From Macrotis lagotis (taxonomy: Eukaryota > Chordata > Mammalia > Peramelemorphia > Peramelidae): a stretch of DNA of 64,000 nucleotides. The stretch's first letter is position 1. Each line of letters begins with the position of its first letter. The position numbers and the translations under genes were made by a program. This document shows positions 1-11,129 of this stretch, one piece after another. The notes below the pieces were generated by a model. The model did not search any database. It worked only from the letters and a program-made list of their open reading frames with translations, and was not told where the DNA came from. The stretch spans positions 264,113,609 through 264,177,608 of the forward strand of contig NC_133666.1 of assembly GCF_037893015.1 (NCBI RefSeq). The letters run 5' to 3'.

Positions 1-1020
1 TCTGCTTATATGATCATAGTGTAACTACCTCCAGTTTTCATTGCTCTTTTATTTCTGGGTTCCATATTCCTTTCCAATTCCTGAAAGAGCAATGGGCGGA
101 AGATTCTGGGGAACAAACTAATATTTTCCCTATATATGCCCCTAAAAATGCAATATCCCTTTTATTACCACTGTTCTGTTGCTAAATTTCAACCAGATGT
201 AGGAATTCCAAGTCATGTATGTAAGGCTCTGCCTTAAGAGATAGGCAGTTGTTTAGGTAATCTTAGTTTAATTTATACCAAAGACAAAAGTTCTAGTGTT
301 TCCCACGGTAAGCAACTTTATGACTTAAATTACTCAAGTTGTCCTTAAAATTAACTTAAAATCAGCTAGTTAAAACCAGTAACCTACTTTTCAGTAAAGC
401 AGTCAATTTTGAACCCTGCATTTTAATTGTGAGCTCATCCTTATACAGCGAGAGAATACATTTCTGTGAAACTTGTGTTCCACACCTCTATTTATACATC
501 CTCATGGTTTTTGCTTCCCTTTAGACCCAAACAAACTGCAGCTGAATGACAGGCTGTTCAAATGACCTCATTTTAATCTGCTCCCTTCAGTCTTTAAAAT
601 TTGTCCTTAAATAGTGAAAAGCAACAACAAAAACAAATACAGGGATGAAAGGGAAAGGAAACAAATTGTGATTTTAGAAATGGAAATGGAAGGTACTATG
701 AAAAGTTACTATTTCAGCAGAGAATTGATTAATTAATTGTGAGGGGGAAAAGTAATCCTCATGGATTTCAAATGAACAATATTCTTTACATCTGATCATT
801 TCTAAGACATTGGGAAAATTTAGATACATTATAGTCACTTTCATCTTGACTTGTATCAAATTTTAAAGAAATTGAAGCATATGAGAATCACTCAGCATTC
901 ACATTGACTAAGGATAATGGATAGTGGGAAAGCTTTTTCCTTCCCATCTATTCTCCTCAAACTCTGATGCTCTCTCATAGTTATACCACTTTCTATGCAC
1001 ATCTATGTATGTCATATATC
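1..1020. other. Unassigned intergenic sequence
   Basis: AT-rich single-copy-looking DNA. I see no convincing ORF, RNA gene or recognisable repeat. The short open frame near 674-859 (-) has no recognisable domain. Confidence 0.5.
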
Positions 1021-1172
1021 TTTTTTTAAAAATTTATTTAAGGCAATGGGGTTAAGTGACTTGACCAAGGTCACACAGCTAGGCAGTTATTAAGTGTTTG
1101 AAGTCAAATATGAACTTGGGTCCTCTTGACACCAGGGACGGTGCTCTAATCCCTGAGCCATCCAGCTGCCCC
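1021..1172 (-). repeat. tRNA-derived marsupial SINE, antisense
   Basis: Reads 'aaggcaatggggttaagtg' with 'cacacagctagg' downstream and ends near 'atccagctgcccc', the complement of the SINE head. It is moderately diverged and abuts the L1 fragment to its right. Confidence 0.85.
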
Positions 1173-1882
1173 ATGTATGTATTATATTTTAAAAATTTGA
1201 AACAACTATTATTCTCATTTTTATTTAATATTGTACTAGAAATACTAGCTATAACAAAAGAAGAAAAAAGAAATGGAAGGCATTAGGATAGGCAATGAGT
1301 AATAAAAACACCATTCTGTAGTTAGAGAAACTAGAAAAGCAGCTACTAAACTAGTTGAAATAATTAACTTTAGCTAAGTTGTAAGATATAAGTTAAATCT
1401 TCACAAATTATAAGCATTTCTATATATTACCAACAAAGTTGAGCAACAACAAATACAGGACTATGTGAACACAATTACAAAACACTTTTCACACAAATAA
1501 AGTCAGATCTAGGCAATTGGAAAAACATTAATTACTCATGAATAGGTAAAGCCAATATAATAAAAATGACAAGTCTACAGGATGTTAATTTGCTTATTCA
1601 GTGTCAAATCAATCAAACTACCAAAAATTATTTTAAAGCTAGAAAAATGATAACCAAATATATCTGGGAGAATAAAATGCCAAGAATATCAAGGAAAAAA
1701 TCAATGAAAAATGTTAACAAATGTGACCTAGCTATACCAGATCTCAAAATGCATTACAAAGCAGTAATTATCAAAACAATATGATACAGTCTAAGAAATA
1801 AAGTGAAAGCTCAATGGAGTAGATTAGGTACACAATATCATGGTAATCTAGTATTTGATAAATTCAAAGATCCAAGTTTTTT

Positions 1883-1945
1883 ATTTTTCAGGTCCTCCTG
1901 ACTCCAGAGTGGGTACTCTATCTACTGTACCACCCAGTTGCCCCA
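1883..1945 (-). repeat. SINE fragment inside L1, antisense
   Basis: A 60-bp piece ending 'accacccagttgcccc' matches the head of the tRNA-derived SINE in antisense. The L1 reading resumes directly after it. Confidence 0.65.
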
Positions 1946-2723
1946 GATCCAAATTTTTGGGACAAAAAGTCATTTGACAAAAACTGCTGGGAAAACTGGG
2001 AAACATCATGGCAGAAACTAAGTTTAGTTGAACATTTCACACCATATCCTAAGATAAGATCAAAATGGGTATATAATTTAGACATAAAGATACCATAAGC
2101 AAATTAGTAAAGTATGAGATTAGTTACCTGACAGATTGATGGGTAAAGAAAGAAGTTAGCACCAAAAAGATATAGAGAGCATTATGAAATGTAAAATGGA
2201 TAATTTTGATGATATAAAATTAAAAAGCTTTTGGACAAACAAAAGCAATGTAAACAATATTAAAAGGAAGGGGAAAACTGGGGAAATTTTTTTTACAGGT
2301 ATCTCTAATAAAGACCTCATTTCTCAAATATGTAGAAAACTTAGTCAAATTTATAAGGATACAAGCCATTCCCCAACTGATAAGTGATCAGAGTATAAAT
2401 AAGAAGTTTTAAGACAAAGAAACCAAAGCTCTCTATAATTATATTAAAAAGGCTCTAAATCACTATTGTTTAAGCAAATTCAAATTAAAACAACTTTAAG
2501 GTACAGCCTCATACCTATAGATTGACTAATATGACAAAAACAGGAAATGATAAATGTTGGTGGAGACGTGGGAAAACTGGGACAGTAATGCACTGTTAGT
2601 AAAGTTATAGATTTATCCAACCGTTCTGGAGAGCAACTTGAAACTATGTTCAAAGGGCTACAAAACTGTACATATTCTTTGATCCAACAATACCACTATC
2701 AGGTCTGTTTCACAAAGAGATTT

Positions 2724-2875
2724 TTTTTTTAAGTTTTTGCAAGGCAAATGGGGTTAAGTGGCTTGCCCAAGGCCACACAGCTAGGTAATTATTAAGTGTC
2801 TGAGGCTGGATTTGAACTCAGGTACTCCTGACTCCAGAGCCAGTGCTCTATCCACTGCACCACCTAGCCGCCCCG
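2724..2875 (-). repeat. tRNA-derived SINE with TSD, inserted in L1
   Basis: Full-length antisense copy with a poly(T) side at the left and head 'cacctagccgcccc' at the right. Perfect 11-bp TSD CAAAGAGATTT at 2713-2723 and 2876-2886. It is little diverged, so it is younger than the host L1. Confidence 0.93.
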
Positions 2876-3564
2876 CAAAGAGATTTAAAAAAAAAGGGGG
2901 GGAATCTATTAATATAAAAAATATTTATTATAGCTCTTTTTGTGGTATCTAAGAATTAGAAATTGAAGGAAAACCCATCAATTGGGGAAAGGTTAAACAA
3001 ATTGCGGTGTATGATTGTAATGGAATATTATTGTGCTATAAGAAATGGCAGAGAATGATTTCAAAAAGACCTGGATTTACACAGATTGATGCAAAGTGAA
3101 GTGAGCAGAACCAGGAGAACATTGTACTAGAACAGCAATATTGAACAATGAAGAACTATTCTCAGAAATGCAATGATCCAAGAGAATTTCAAAGGACTCA
3201 TGATAAAAAAAATGCCATCTACTCCCAGAGAAAGAACTGAAGTCAAATGAATATAGACTGAAGTGTATTATTCTCCCTCTACCTCTCTCCCTTCCTCCCT
3301 CCCTCCTTCTTTCTTTTTTCTTGCACAAAATGACTGATATGAAATGTTTTACATGATTGAACATGTATAACCTGTATCAGATTGCTTACCATTTCAGAAA
3401 GGGTGGAGGGGAGGAATGGAAGGATAGAATTTGGAACTCAAAACAAAAAAATGCATCAAATGTTAAAAATATTCTTACATATAATTGGGGAAAAATAAAA
3501 TATTATTTTTTAAAAATCTTTGAACAAACTGGGCTGAATAGTTAAATGAACCATCACATATATA

Positions 3565-3800
3565 TTTTAAATAAAAAGCAACATTTACATAGAATTTTAG
3601 AATTTATTTCATTTTATTCTTACAACATCCCTTGGAGGAAGGTGCTATTATTATCTCCATTTTACAGTTGAAGAAACTGAGGCTAAAAGGTTAAGTGATT
3701 TGCCCAGGCTCATATATATGTAACTTGTAGTTGTCAAACATAAAATTTAAACTCAGATCTTCCTTATTCCAAGTCAACACCATCATCATTTCATTGCCTT
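3565..3800 (-). repeat. MIR/THER1-type CORE-SINE, antisense
   Basis: Contains the MIR-like core 'ctccattttacagttgaaga' followed by 'aactgaggct', then 'ttaagtgatttgcccagg'. Strongly diverged. Confidence 0.75.
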
Positions 3801-3999
3801 ATGGATATTTCTGTCTATATTAGCTGCTAAATAAAAAATTGATTTGGTTCTTTTCTAGTTCAACAATTTAATTATGACAAAATTGTGTTCTGTGGCTCTG
3901 TACAAAAATGATGTTACTGATAAATTAATTGAATGCATTTATCTGAACTTAATATATACCTGAAGAAACTTAAATGCTAGGGATACAAAGAAAGGTAAA

Positions 4000-4150
4000 G
4001 AAAAAATATACTTTGCCCTCAGGCAGCCTACAATTTATTGGGAGAGACAGTATATACATAAATAGTTTTTTTACAAGGAACATGAAAGGTATCCTCAGAC
4101 AGGAAGTTACAACAGCACTTTTCATGAAGTAGATATAGTGGTGATTGATT
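4000..4150 (-). repeat. L2 3'-end fragment, antisense
   Basis: 'gctagggatacaaagaaagg' then 'ttgccctcaggcagcctaca' and 'ttgggagagaca' is the diverged complement of the L2 3' end. Confidence 0.6.
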
Positions 4151-4404
4151 TGAGATCTACCCTCTTTTGAAAATCAGTTTCCTTTATAAATAACTTCATG
4201 GATGTTTTGGATGGAGCATGGGAAAAGATGACATTTATATCCATGAAATGAGATGAAGATAATTGGTTCATATGGATACTAAAAGTGCATTATGCTATAT
4301 TGTACATTAATATAATTTTTTCATTAAATTATGCCTAATAAAGAGTATATGGACTGATGGAGGGGGTCTATTAGTACTGTTTTAGTTAGAAGATCATCTA
4401 ACTA

Positions 4405-4571
4405 CGGGGCAACTAGGTGGTGTAGTGGATAGAGCATCGGCCCTGAAGTCAGGAGTACCTGAATTCAAATCCAACCTCAGACACTTAATAATTACCTAGC
4501 TGTGTGGCCTTGGGCAAGCCACTTAACCCCATTGCCTTGCAAAAAAAAAAAAAACAACCTAAAAAAAAAAG
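4405..4571 (+). repeat. tRNA-derived SINE with TSD, sense
   Basis: Starts near 'ggggcaactaggtggtgtag', has a B-box-like 'attcaaatcc', and ends 'ccattgccttgc' plus an A-rich tail. TSD ATCTAACTA at 4396-4404 and 4572-4580. Confidence 0.92.
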
Positions 4572-4914
4572 ATCTAACTAAATAATTTGGATTCATACCT
4601 GCAGTTTTTGAATGTCTGTTTCAAATACCCATTACCCTACAAAGCTAAGAATAAACTGGATAAATTATAGAGTTATCTAATGAACTTGTCTATAAAGACA
4701 AAGAAGATACCCACAATTGGTTTGAGGCACATTTAAGAAATCTATGACTTTAAAAAGGAGAGAATAGGAATTGCCCCATTCATCTCCTCATGGACTATTT
4801 GTACTTTTCTTATTCAAGTCTTCTCATTTTTCACAATTTATTATCTTTAAATCAGATGCTGGGGCCTTTTCCTGAATGGCAATTACAGATTTTCTGTAAC
4901 TTGAAAGTAAACAC

Positions 4915-5110
4915 TGTGAGGCTGTAGAAGTTCTGACTCCAACTCTGTCCTAGCTATGGAGAAATCACTTAACCTCAGTGTTCCAGCCAACTCTGTCACT
5001 CTAAGTTATAGATAAGTCACTGATGTGCATCGGTAGAGGACGGAATTTCTGCACCAGTGGTTGTCTGTAGTGACTGAAGATGAATCACAGATCTGTACTG
5101 TACTCTACCC
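4915..5110 (+). repeat. Old tRNA-derived SINE with a distinct 3' half
   Basis: 'agaaatcacttaacctcagt' is followed by 'ccaactctgtcactctaag' and 'gcatcggtagagg'. This resembles a marsupial SINE type whose tail differs from the more common copies here. The start is poorly defined. Confidence 0.5.
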
Positions 5111-5402
5111 CCTCCCAAGTAAGGATTACCAGAATAAGGTCAGAATACAAACAAACAAAAAGGGTGGGGGTGGGGGGCGGGAAGTGCATAGTCTGCTTTA
5201 AAACAAATTGCCTTTCAGTTGAAAGAGAACTACATCATCATTTACCTCTCATTTTTCCTTAGTGAAAAATAACAAAGAGGGGGAGGACAGGAATAGGGAA
5301 TGTCAGAGGAAGAAAGAAAAATTGCCTACAAATCAAAGATGCTGTCATTGGTTTTCCATTTGTTGAGTGACCCCTTTTGAAGTTACATAGTATTTTCCCT
5401 GA

Positions 5403-5652
5403 GGCAGCAGGTGAAACAGTACATAGAGTGCCTGGATTAGAGTTGGGAAGATGGATCTTCCTGAGTTCAAGTCCAGCCTTAGAAACTTTAACTGTGTGTC
5501 CCTGGGCAAGTCACTTAACTCTATTTACCTCAGTTTTCTCATCTGTAAAATAAACTAGAAAAGAAAATAGCAAACTATTCCAGTATCCTTACCAAGGAAA
5601 CTCCAAATAGGGTCATGAATAGTTGGATGTGATTGAAATGATTGAACAACCA
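5403..5652 (+). repeat. MAR1-like long tRNA-derived SINE, sense
   Basis: Head 'gaggcagcaggtgaaacagt', then 'cctgggcaagtcacttaact', 'tcagttttctcatctgtaaa', 'accaaggaaactccaaatag' and end 'attgaacaac'. The family is longer than the young short SINE and this copy is more diverged. Confidence 0.8.
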
Positions 5653-5659
5653 GTTAATA

Positions 5660-6083
5660 AATTTATTTGCTCAAACCTTTCAAAGGAATCCCCTTGATTC
5701 TTATTTTTTTTTAAAAAAAGGTGCCTTCACTCCCTTAATAATTTTTATTGTTGTTCTTTTGGGATTTTGTTCAATATATTTACAAAAGAAATAGAGGTTC
5801 TACAGCTAGAAAACAGGAGTCCAGGTCCATTTGCTTATGTTTCACACAAAGAAGGGTTCAAATGTTCAGTTCATAAAACTGAAGAGCTCCAGAGACTTGT
5901 AGGGGCAAAGAGAAGAACCTAATCCAAGACTCCAGCTGTGTTTATAACAAGATTATGAATTAGATTTGGGGTTGCAAAATCCATTTGTGATCAGTTAACT
6001 TCCTAAAAATGAGAGATCTTTTGTTTACCAGTCCTTATAGATCTCTGTTATAAAAAAAAAAACTGGATTAGTTTGATTTCACA
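5660..6083. other. Unassigned intergenic sequence
   Basis: Nothing recognisable beyond an A/T run near 5702-5720. Confidence 0.45.
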
Positions 6084-6100
6084 CAAATAGCAAAGATTCA

Positions 6101-6192
6101 ATTAAGAGGTTGGTTTCATATCATATATGGGGAAAGATAGGAGATTTTAGAACTGTGCCTGTCTTCTCTACGCCATCTTGGCTGGAAGTATG
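6101..6192 (-). mobile_element. L1-type 5'-UTR fragment between 17-bp direct repeats
   Basis: The minus strand reads 'ccagccaagatggcg', the start motif of marsupial L1/HAL1 5' UTRs, including the YY1-type CCATCTTGG core at 6173-6181. The 92-bp piece is flanked by perfect 17-bp repeats CAAATAGCAAAGATTCA at 6084-6100 and 6193-6209. No poly(T) is visible on the side where a minus-strand L1 tail should lie. Confidence 0.5.
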
Positions 6193-6254
6193 CAAATAGC
6201 AAAGATTCAGCAAAGCCCTATAATGTTAAAAGAGGATGACTTTTAAAACAAGCA

Positions 6255-6416
6255 GGACCTGGGGCGGCTAGGTGGCACAGTGGATAAAGCACCGGCCCTG
6301 GAGTCAGGAGTACCTGGGTTCAAATCTGGTCTCAGACACTTAATAATTACCTAGCTGTGTGGCCTTGGGCAAGCCATTTAATCCCATTTGCCTTGCAAAA
6401 ACCTAAAAAACCCAAA
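6255..6416 (+). repeat. tRNA-derived SINE with TSD, sense
   Basis: Intact young copy from 'ggggcggctaggtggcacag' to 'tttgccttgcaaaaaccta'. TSD AAAACAAGCA at 6245-6254 and 6417-6426. Confidence 0.93.
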
Positions 6417-6426
6417 AAAACAAGCA

Positions 6427-6790
6427 AGGCTTCCCCCCTTCCATTCCAGTTTATAAGGTTTCAGTCCTCTAAGTTCCTACAGCACTCGTTTTATCTGTAG
6501 CCATTTGGTAGTTGTTCTTGGTTATCTTTGTATGGTTAATTTAACGGTTTGTGTGGGCTTATATAGTCTATGTTATCTGCTAAGCAAAATTGTGAGTAGC
6601 TTAAGGACCAGAGGTAGTCATGTCTTACATTTCTCCCTTCCCCCATAGGAGAACACAATGTTATACCTTTCTGAGAGGAATTATGTAATAAATATTTGTT
6701 GATGAATGACCTCTGTGCTGTTAGGATAAGATAGCAATAGTCAGTCATGTGAACTTGGGTTGGGGATTTGGTGAGGTTTAGTTTCCTGTC
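6427..6790. other. Unassigned intergenic sequence
   Basis: No recognisable repeat or gene. The open frame on the minus strand (6536-6841) runs into the neighbouring SINE and has no domain signature. Confidence 0.45.
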
Positions 6791-6791
6791 T

Positions 6792-7051
6792 AGGGCAGCT
6801 AGGTGACATAGAAGATAGATCGCCAGACCTGGAGTCAGCAAGTCTCATCTTTCTGATATTAAGTCTAACCTCAAACATTTACTAGCTGTGCAACCCTGGT
6901 CACATCAGTTAACACTTATTTGCCTCAGTTTTCTTATCTGTGAAATGAGCTGGAGAAGAAAATGACAAACCACTCCAATATCTTTGCCAAGAAAACTTCC
7001 AAAACGAATTCACAATGAGTTGGCTATGAATAAAATTGCTGAACAATATTT
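6792..7051 (+). repeat. MAR1-like long tRNA-derived SINE, sense
   Basis: 'agggcagctaggtgacatag' head, then 'tttgcctcagttttcttatc', 'gaaatgagctggagaagaaa', 'ctttgccaagaaaact' and 'gctgaaca' end. Confidence 0.82.
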
Positions 7052-7109
7052 TTAAATCAATATATGCTTGTAGGGATCCTTATGCCTGTGTGATTTCTAT
7101 TGGCTAGAT

Positions 7110-7270
7110 CAGGAATCTAGCCTAAACCCCATATTTTATTATTGAGGAAACTGAGATTTAGTTTATATAATTTGCCCAACGTTACTCAGGCATCAAGAAA
7201 CACCTAGGATTTGAACCCAGATCCTCAAATCAAAATTTTTCCTTCTTACTACTTCACCATGATGCCTCTC
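7110..7270 (-). repeat. MIR-type SINE, antisense
   Basis: 'attgaggaaactgaga', 'aatttgcccaa' and 'ggatttgaacccagatcct' match the MIR complement. Confidence 0.65.
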
Positions 7271-7279
7271 AAAAGACAA

Positions 7280-7990
7280 GAGCTTTCTCAAAATATTTAA
7301 TAGACTTTAAGGTATAAGGATTGAATTGTTTCATTTGCTCCCAGGCAGCAGTGGATCCCTTGCTTTTTCTTCAAGTCTGAGCTAAAATCTGTTTTTTGGG
7401 AGGTTGCACCAGGGGCAGAAAGGCACCAAGATGGTTTTGACTGAGCCGTTATGGTCATGCCTTCTACTAAAGAGCAAGGAGGCAATGTCTTCTGTTTCCT
7501 TTGTAGACAACCAGCAACTAGTATAGCTTCCTGTAGGTTATAGATGCTTGGTAAATATTGTAAAAGAACTGGAAAGATTATCATTTCTATGGGTGAGGTA
7601 GCTGTCACCCTTATTATTTCCTCAGCCAAGATTATATACAATAAAGGGTGGGAATAAAAAGTCTGCTGGCTGGAATGGAAATCATAGGCTTATGAGCCAG
7701 GACACAAATAGGAATGGATCTCAGAGAAATGGTTATTTCTCTTTGTCTGGAGAAACCATTGTGAGAGGCAATGGGGAGCTAGAAAAAATGAGCAGTAAGT
7801 AAGCATGGACATTATCATTCAAGGTAGTGATAGACTAGGGAGGAGGTAGAAAACCAGGATGAACTGATTACCATTGCTGAAGCTGTCACGGAAGCCCCAT
7901 CATATCAGCCAAGTAATGAGAAGAGCAAAAAGATGAAAATCTTGGGAAGGGGGGAATAATCATAACTATTGATGAAAATAATTAACTTCT
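7280..7990. other. Unassigned intergenic sequence
   Basis: No recognisable gene. The 114-codon minus-strand frame (7297-7641) shows no recognisable domain and I do not call it a gene. Confidence 0.4.
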
Positions 7991-8344
7991 ACCCTGGCCA
8001 TCAGTTAGTCATTCAATTAACAATCATTAAGTGCTTTCTATGGGTCAGGCACCAACCTAATGAGGGAGACAGATGAAAACAATTCTGTACAAACAAGTTA
8101 AATATAGAATAAACTTGGAATAATCAGTAGAGAGAAGTTACTAGAATTAAAGAAGATGTATAAAGGCTTCCTGTAGAAGATGGGATTTTTGGGTGAGACT
8201 TAAAAGAAGCTAGGGAAATCAGGAGACAGAGATGAGAAGGGAGAAAATTCAAAGCATGAACAACCATTGAGATGGAGAATAAGGAGATAAACATTCACTG
8301 ATGTTAGATTAAGGACTCCCCATCCTAAAGAATAAAAGAGAAAG

Positions 8345-8740
8345 GAACACACATTTATTAAGCACCTATTATATTGCTAAGCACTTTATAAATTCTATCT
8401 CATCTGATTGTTATGACAACTGTGTGAGGTAGATGCTATTATAATTTTACAACTGAAGAAGCTGAGGCAGAAGAAATTAAATGACTTGCTAAGATCATTC
8501 AGCTAGTATGTGTCTGAGGCTAGATTTGAACTTAAGTATTCCTTTCTTCTTTTTTATTGGGGGGGGGCAATGGGGCTAAGTGACTTGCCCAAGATCACAG
8601 ATAGTAAGTATCAAGTGTTTGAGTTAAAATTTGAATTCAGGTCTTCACTCCAGACCCATTGCTCAATGTGCCACCTAACACTCTTGAACTCAAGTCTTCC
8701 TGACTTTAGATCCAGCCCTCTGACTGCCCAGTGTCATAAA
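8345..8740 (-). repeat. MIR/THER1 SINE split by a younger SINE
   Basis: MIR complement 'tttattaagcacctattata' and 'gtgaggtagatgctattata' at 8357-8445, resuming at about 8691 with 'gaactcaagtcttcctgact'. The SINE at 8547-8690 separates the halves. Confidence 0.7.
8547..8690 (-). repeat. tRNA-derived SINE nested in MIR, antisense
   Basis: 'ggcaatggggctaagtgact' to 'atgtgccacctaacac'. Older and more diverged than the TSD-bearing copies. It keeps most A positions, which makes it a useful contrast to the HAL1 modules. Confidence 0.75.
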
Positions 8741-9212
8741 ATTATAGAATACATGGAATATGTATTGGCAGAGGGGAACAGGAAGGGTGAAAAGGGGTAG
8801 GTTATGAAGGTTGGAATGCCAAATAGAAGATTTTTATTTTCAACCTGGAGGTGATAGGGAGTCACTGGAGATTACTGGGGAAGGGGAGGAGAGTAAAAAA
8901 CCTATGCTTTGGTAAAAGCATTTTGATAGTGAGGTGAAGAATAGACTGGAGTGGGGTCAAACTTGAGACAGGAAGACCAACCAGTAGGCTATTGTAATAG
9001 TTCAGTTCAGAGGAAAGAAGGAAATGGATGCAAGAGATTTTTTTTTGAAGCTAAAATCAACAGGACTTGTCACCATATTGGATATGAGTTCAGGTTGAGA
9101 ATGAGGAACTCAGCATGGCACCCAAGGCCAAATAAGACAGTTAAAGGAAGAGTGAGGGAAGTGTCCCATTAATGTTGAATTACCCCTAAGAAATTCATAC
9201 AGGTATTGAAAT

Positions 9213-9295
9213 GATTGGGCAGTTAGGTGTCACAGTAGATAGAATACCAAGCCTGGAATCAGGAAGATTCACCTTCCTGAGTTCAAATCTGGTCT
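9213..9295 (+). repeat. Truncated tRNA-derived SINE head
   Basis: 'gggcagttaggtgtcacagt' and 'gagttcaaatctgg' mark the first ~80 bp of the SINE. The remainder is absent. Confidence 0.65.
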
Positions 9296-9299
9296 GTGG

Positions 9300-10589
9300 G
9301 CTATAGGTTTGATACCTCTGAACTAGGAGAAAATAATATTGATTTTTTAACATTTTTTTATAAATGTCAAAAAGGAGGTAAAGCTGGGTCTGGGATTTAG
9401 GAGTCAACAGAAATGACTGTCTGGTTGAAGTCTGGGTTATCAGGAAATATTATCTTCTTCCCCTCTCTCCCAAGCATGAGCAAGGGGGTGGGGGTGGGGA
9501 ATCTATAACAGAGAAGTTGACAGGCAGTGACTAAAAAGTAGGTCAAGTCTGGTGGGAGGAGAAAGGAAGCATTTGTGTGGGCCAGTAAAGTCCATAATAC
9601 AAGGATGGGGGCCAGAGAAGGGAGTGAGTATCCCTCCCATTTATTTCACTGGCAATTCAACAGACTTCCAGACTTGATAGCACAGAGGCTATAGAGCAAT
9701 AAAAAGATGTGCAATTTCTCAGATTTTGTTCTATCAGCTTGTACTGGAATTGGGTAGAATAGGAGCTAGGGAAAATTATGAAATATATTTCATTATAACC
9801 CAGAAAGATTGCTCATAACTCATCAGTCCAGGGTCACTTTAGGGTCTCTCTTGCTGCTCTGACTCATTGCCCCCACCCAGAAAAAAATGTGAAACTTACT
9901 GTATGACACCACCCAGTATGTTGTCACCTTCTTCCTTTGCAAGCACATAATTCACAGAATTAGAAGGAGCAACATTTGATTTACAGATGGGTGATAAGAA
10001 ATAGAACTCCCAATAGAACTGATGGAAAATAGTAGCATCTGCCAGGGAGAAACTGTCCCCAAGGACATTTAAAGCTTTAGACACTTATTAAAAAATTGTC
10101 CATAAAACACACTGGACTATTATCAGAGATACAAAGAGGGTATCAAGGGTTGCAAATTGGTATTCAATTTAAGCTGCTATCAAAGCAGCATAAGATGATA
10201 AATAGATGTCCCCAAATTCACAAGATAGGATAGGTACACTGAGGAAGCTTAGAACAATCAGTGTAGAGGCCAATACTCTAGAGTGCCAGACTACTGAATT
10301 CAACCACAGTGGCCAACTGTCATCTGATGTCAAGGCTTGAGTCCCTGGAAATATTTCTTGACCATTCCAGTTAATACCTTGGACCACAGACAGTGATGGA
10401 TGCTTCCATAATGATGTATGTTAAGCCTGGGAGAGATCAAGCAAAGTTTAGATATTGACAAGAACTAGTTAAGTAGAAGATATGAAACCAGGAAGTGCCA
10501 ATGAAGCAAACAGCTAAAATTAAAGATGGATTAAGCATTCATGAGAGATTATTCAGAAGTTGGAGGGTAAAGAAACTATGAAAGGGAAT
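9300..10589. other. Unassigned intergenic sequence
   Basis: Contains only short unremarkable frames. I recognise no repeat with confidence. Confidence 0.4.
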
Positions 10590-10860
10590 AAGTATTTATA
10601 TACCACTTACTATATTCAGTCACTGTGCTAAGGCTTTTGTTTTTCTCTTTTATCACAAATATAATCTCATTTAGTCCTCACAATATCCCTGAGAGGTAGG
10701 TGCTCTGATTATCTCCATTTTACATTTGAGGAAATTGAAACGAATAGAGTTTAAGTCACTAGCCCAGCATCACAGCACTACTAAGTGTCTGGAGTCAGCT
10801 TTGTACTCCAGTCTTTCTAACTGCAGGTCCAGGGCTTTGTGCTCTGTACTACTTAGCTGA
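10590..10860 (-). repeat. MIR/THER1 SINE, near full length, antisense
   Basis: 'ctcatttagtcctcacaata', 'gagaggtaggtgctctgatt', 'atctccattttacatttgag' and 'aagtcactagcccagcatc' in order. Confidence 0.8.
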
Positions 10861-11129
10861 TTCTTTGAATCAAAATTTAGGCAGATCTCATATTGCAATG
10901 CTCATGATAAGCATTTGCAAAATGGTCGACATGAAAATAATCATAACATGCCCTACTATCTGACAGAAGATGAGGATTTAGAGGAAATTCATGAAGAATT
11001 CAATAAAGACTATTCAAATTAAGTCAATATATATTTTACTACTATGAAAAATGTTGGAAAAGATAGTTTAATAATAAGAATTAAAAAAGCCAAAGGTTAG
11101 AGACTATAAAGATATACCAAGATTTTGTT

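Larger units (their letters stand above)
1180..3515 (+). mobile_element. L1 LINE, 3' half (ORF2 C-terminal part plus 3' UTR)
   Basis: Conceptual translation around 1200-1290 gives LFNIVLEILA-like reverse-transcriptase residues. At 1566-1784 it gives YFKARKMITKYIWENK followed by P-R-I-S-R and A-I-P-D-L-K-M-H-Y-K-A-V-I-I-K-T-I, typical of the L1 ORF2 C-terminal region. The rest is the usual marsupial L1 3' segment: the 'gagcagaaccaggagaaca' block, a pyrimidine-rich stretch at 3285-3322, and a tail with AATAAA near 3495. ORF2 is interrupted by stops and the 5' part is missing. Two SINE sequences lie inside it (1883-1945 and 2724-2875). Confidence 0.85.
7995..9190 (-). mobile_element. L2 LINE relic, antisense (3' portion)
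   Basis: Diverged but ordered landmarks: 'aggcttcctgtagaagatgg', 'gcatttt'-type RT complement near 8915, 'gaatagactggagtgggg', 'gtaggctattgtaatagttc' (complement of the LDYCN-type segment) and 'tcaacaggacttgtc'. Interrupted by a MIR that itself carries a SINE (8345-8740). Confidence 0.75.

Noticed and set aside
4405-4571. tRNA gene call from A-box/B-box-like words in SINE heads
   Set aside because: No cloverleaf or anticodon stem. All such sites are tRNA-derived SINEs with A tails and TSDs.
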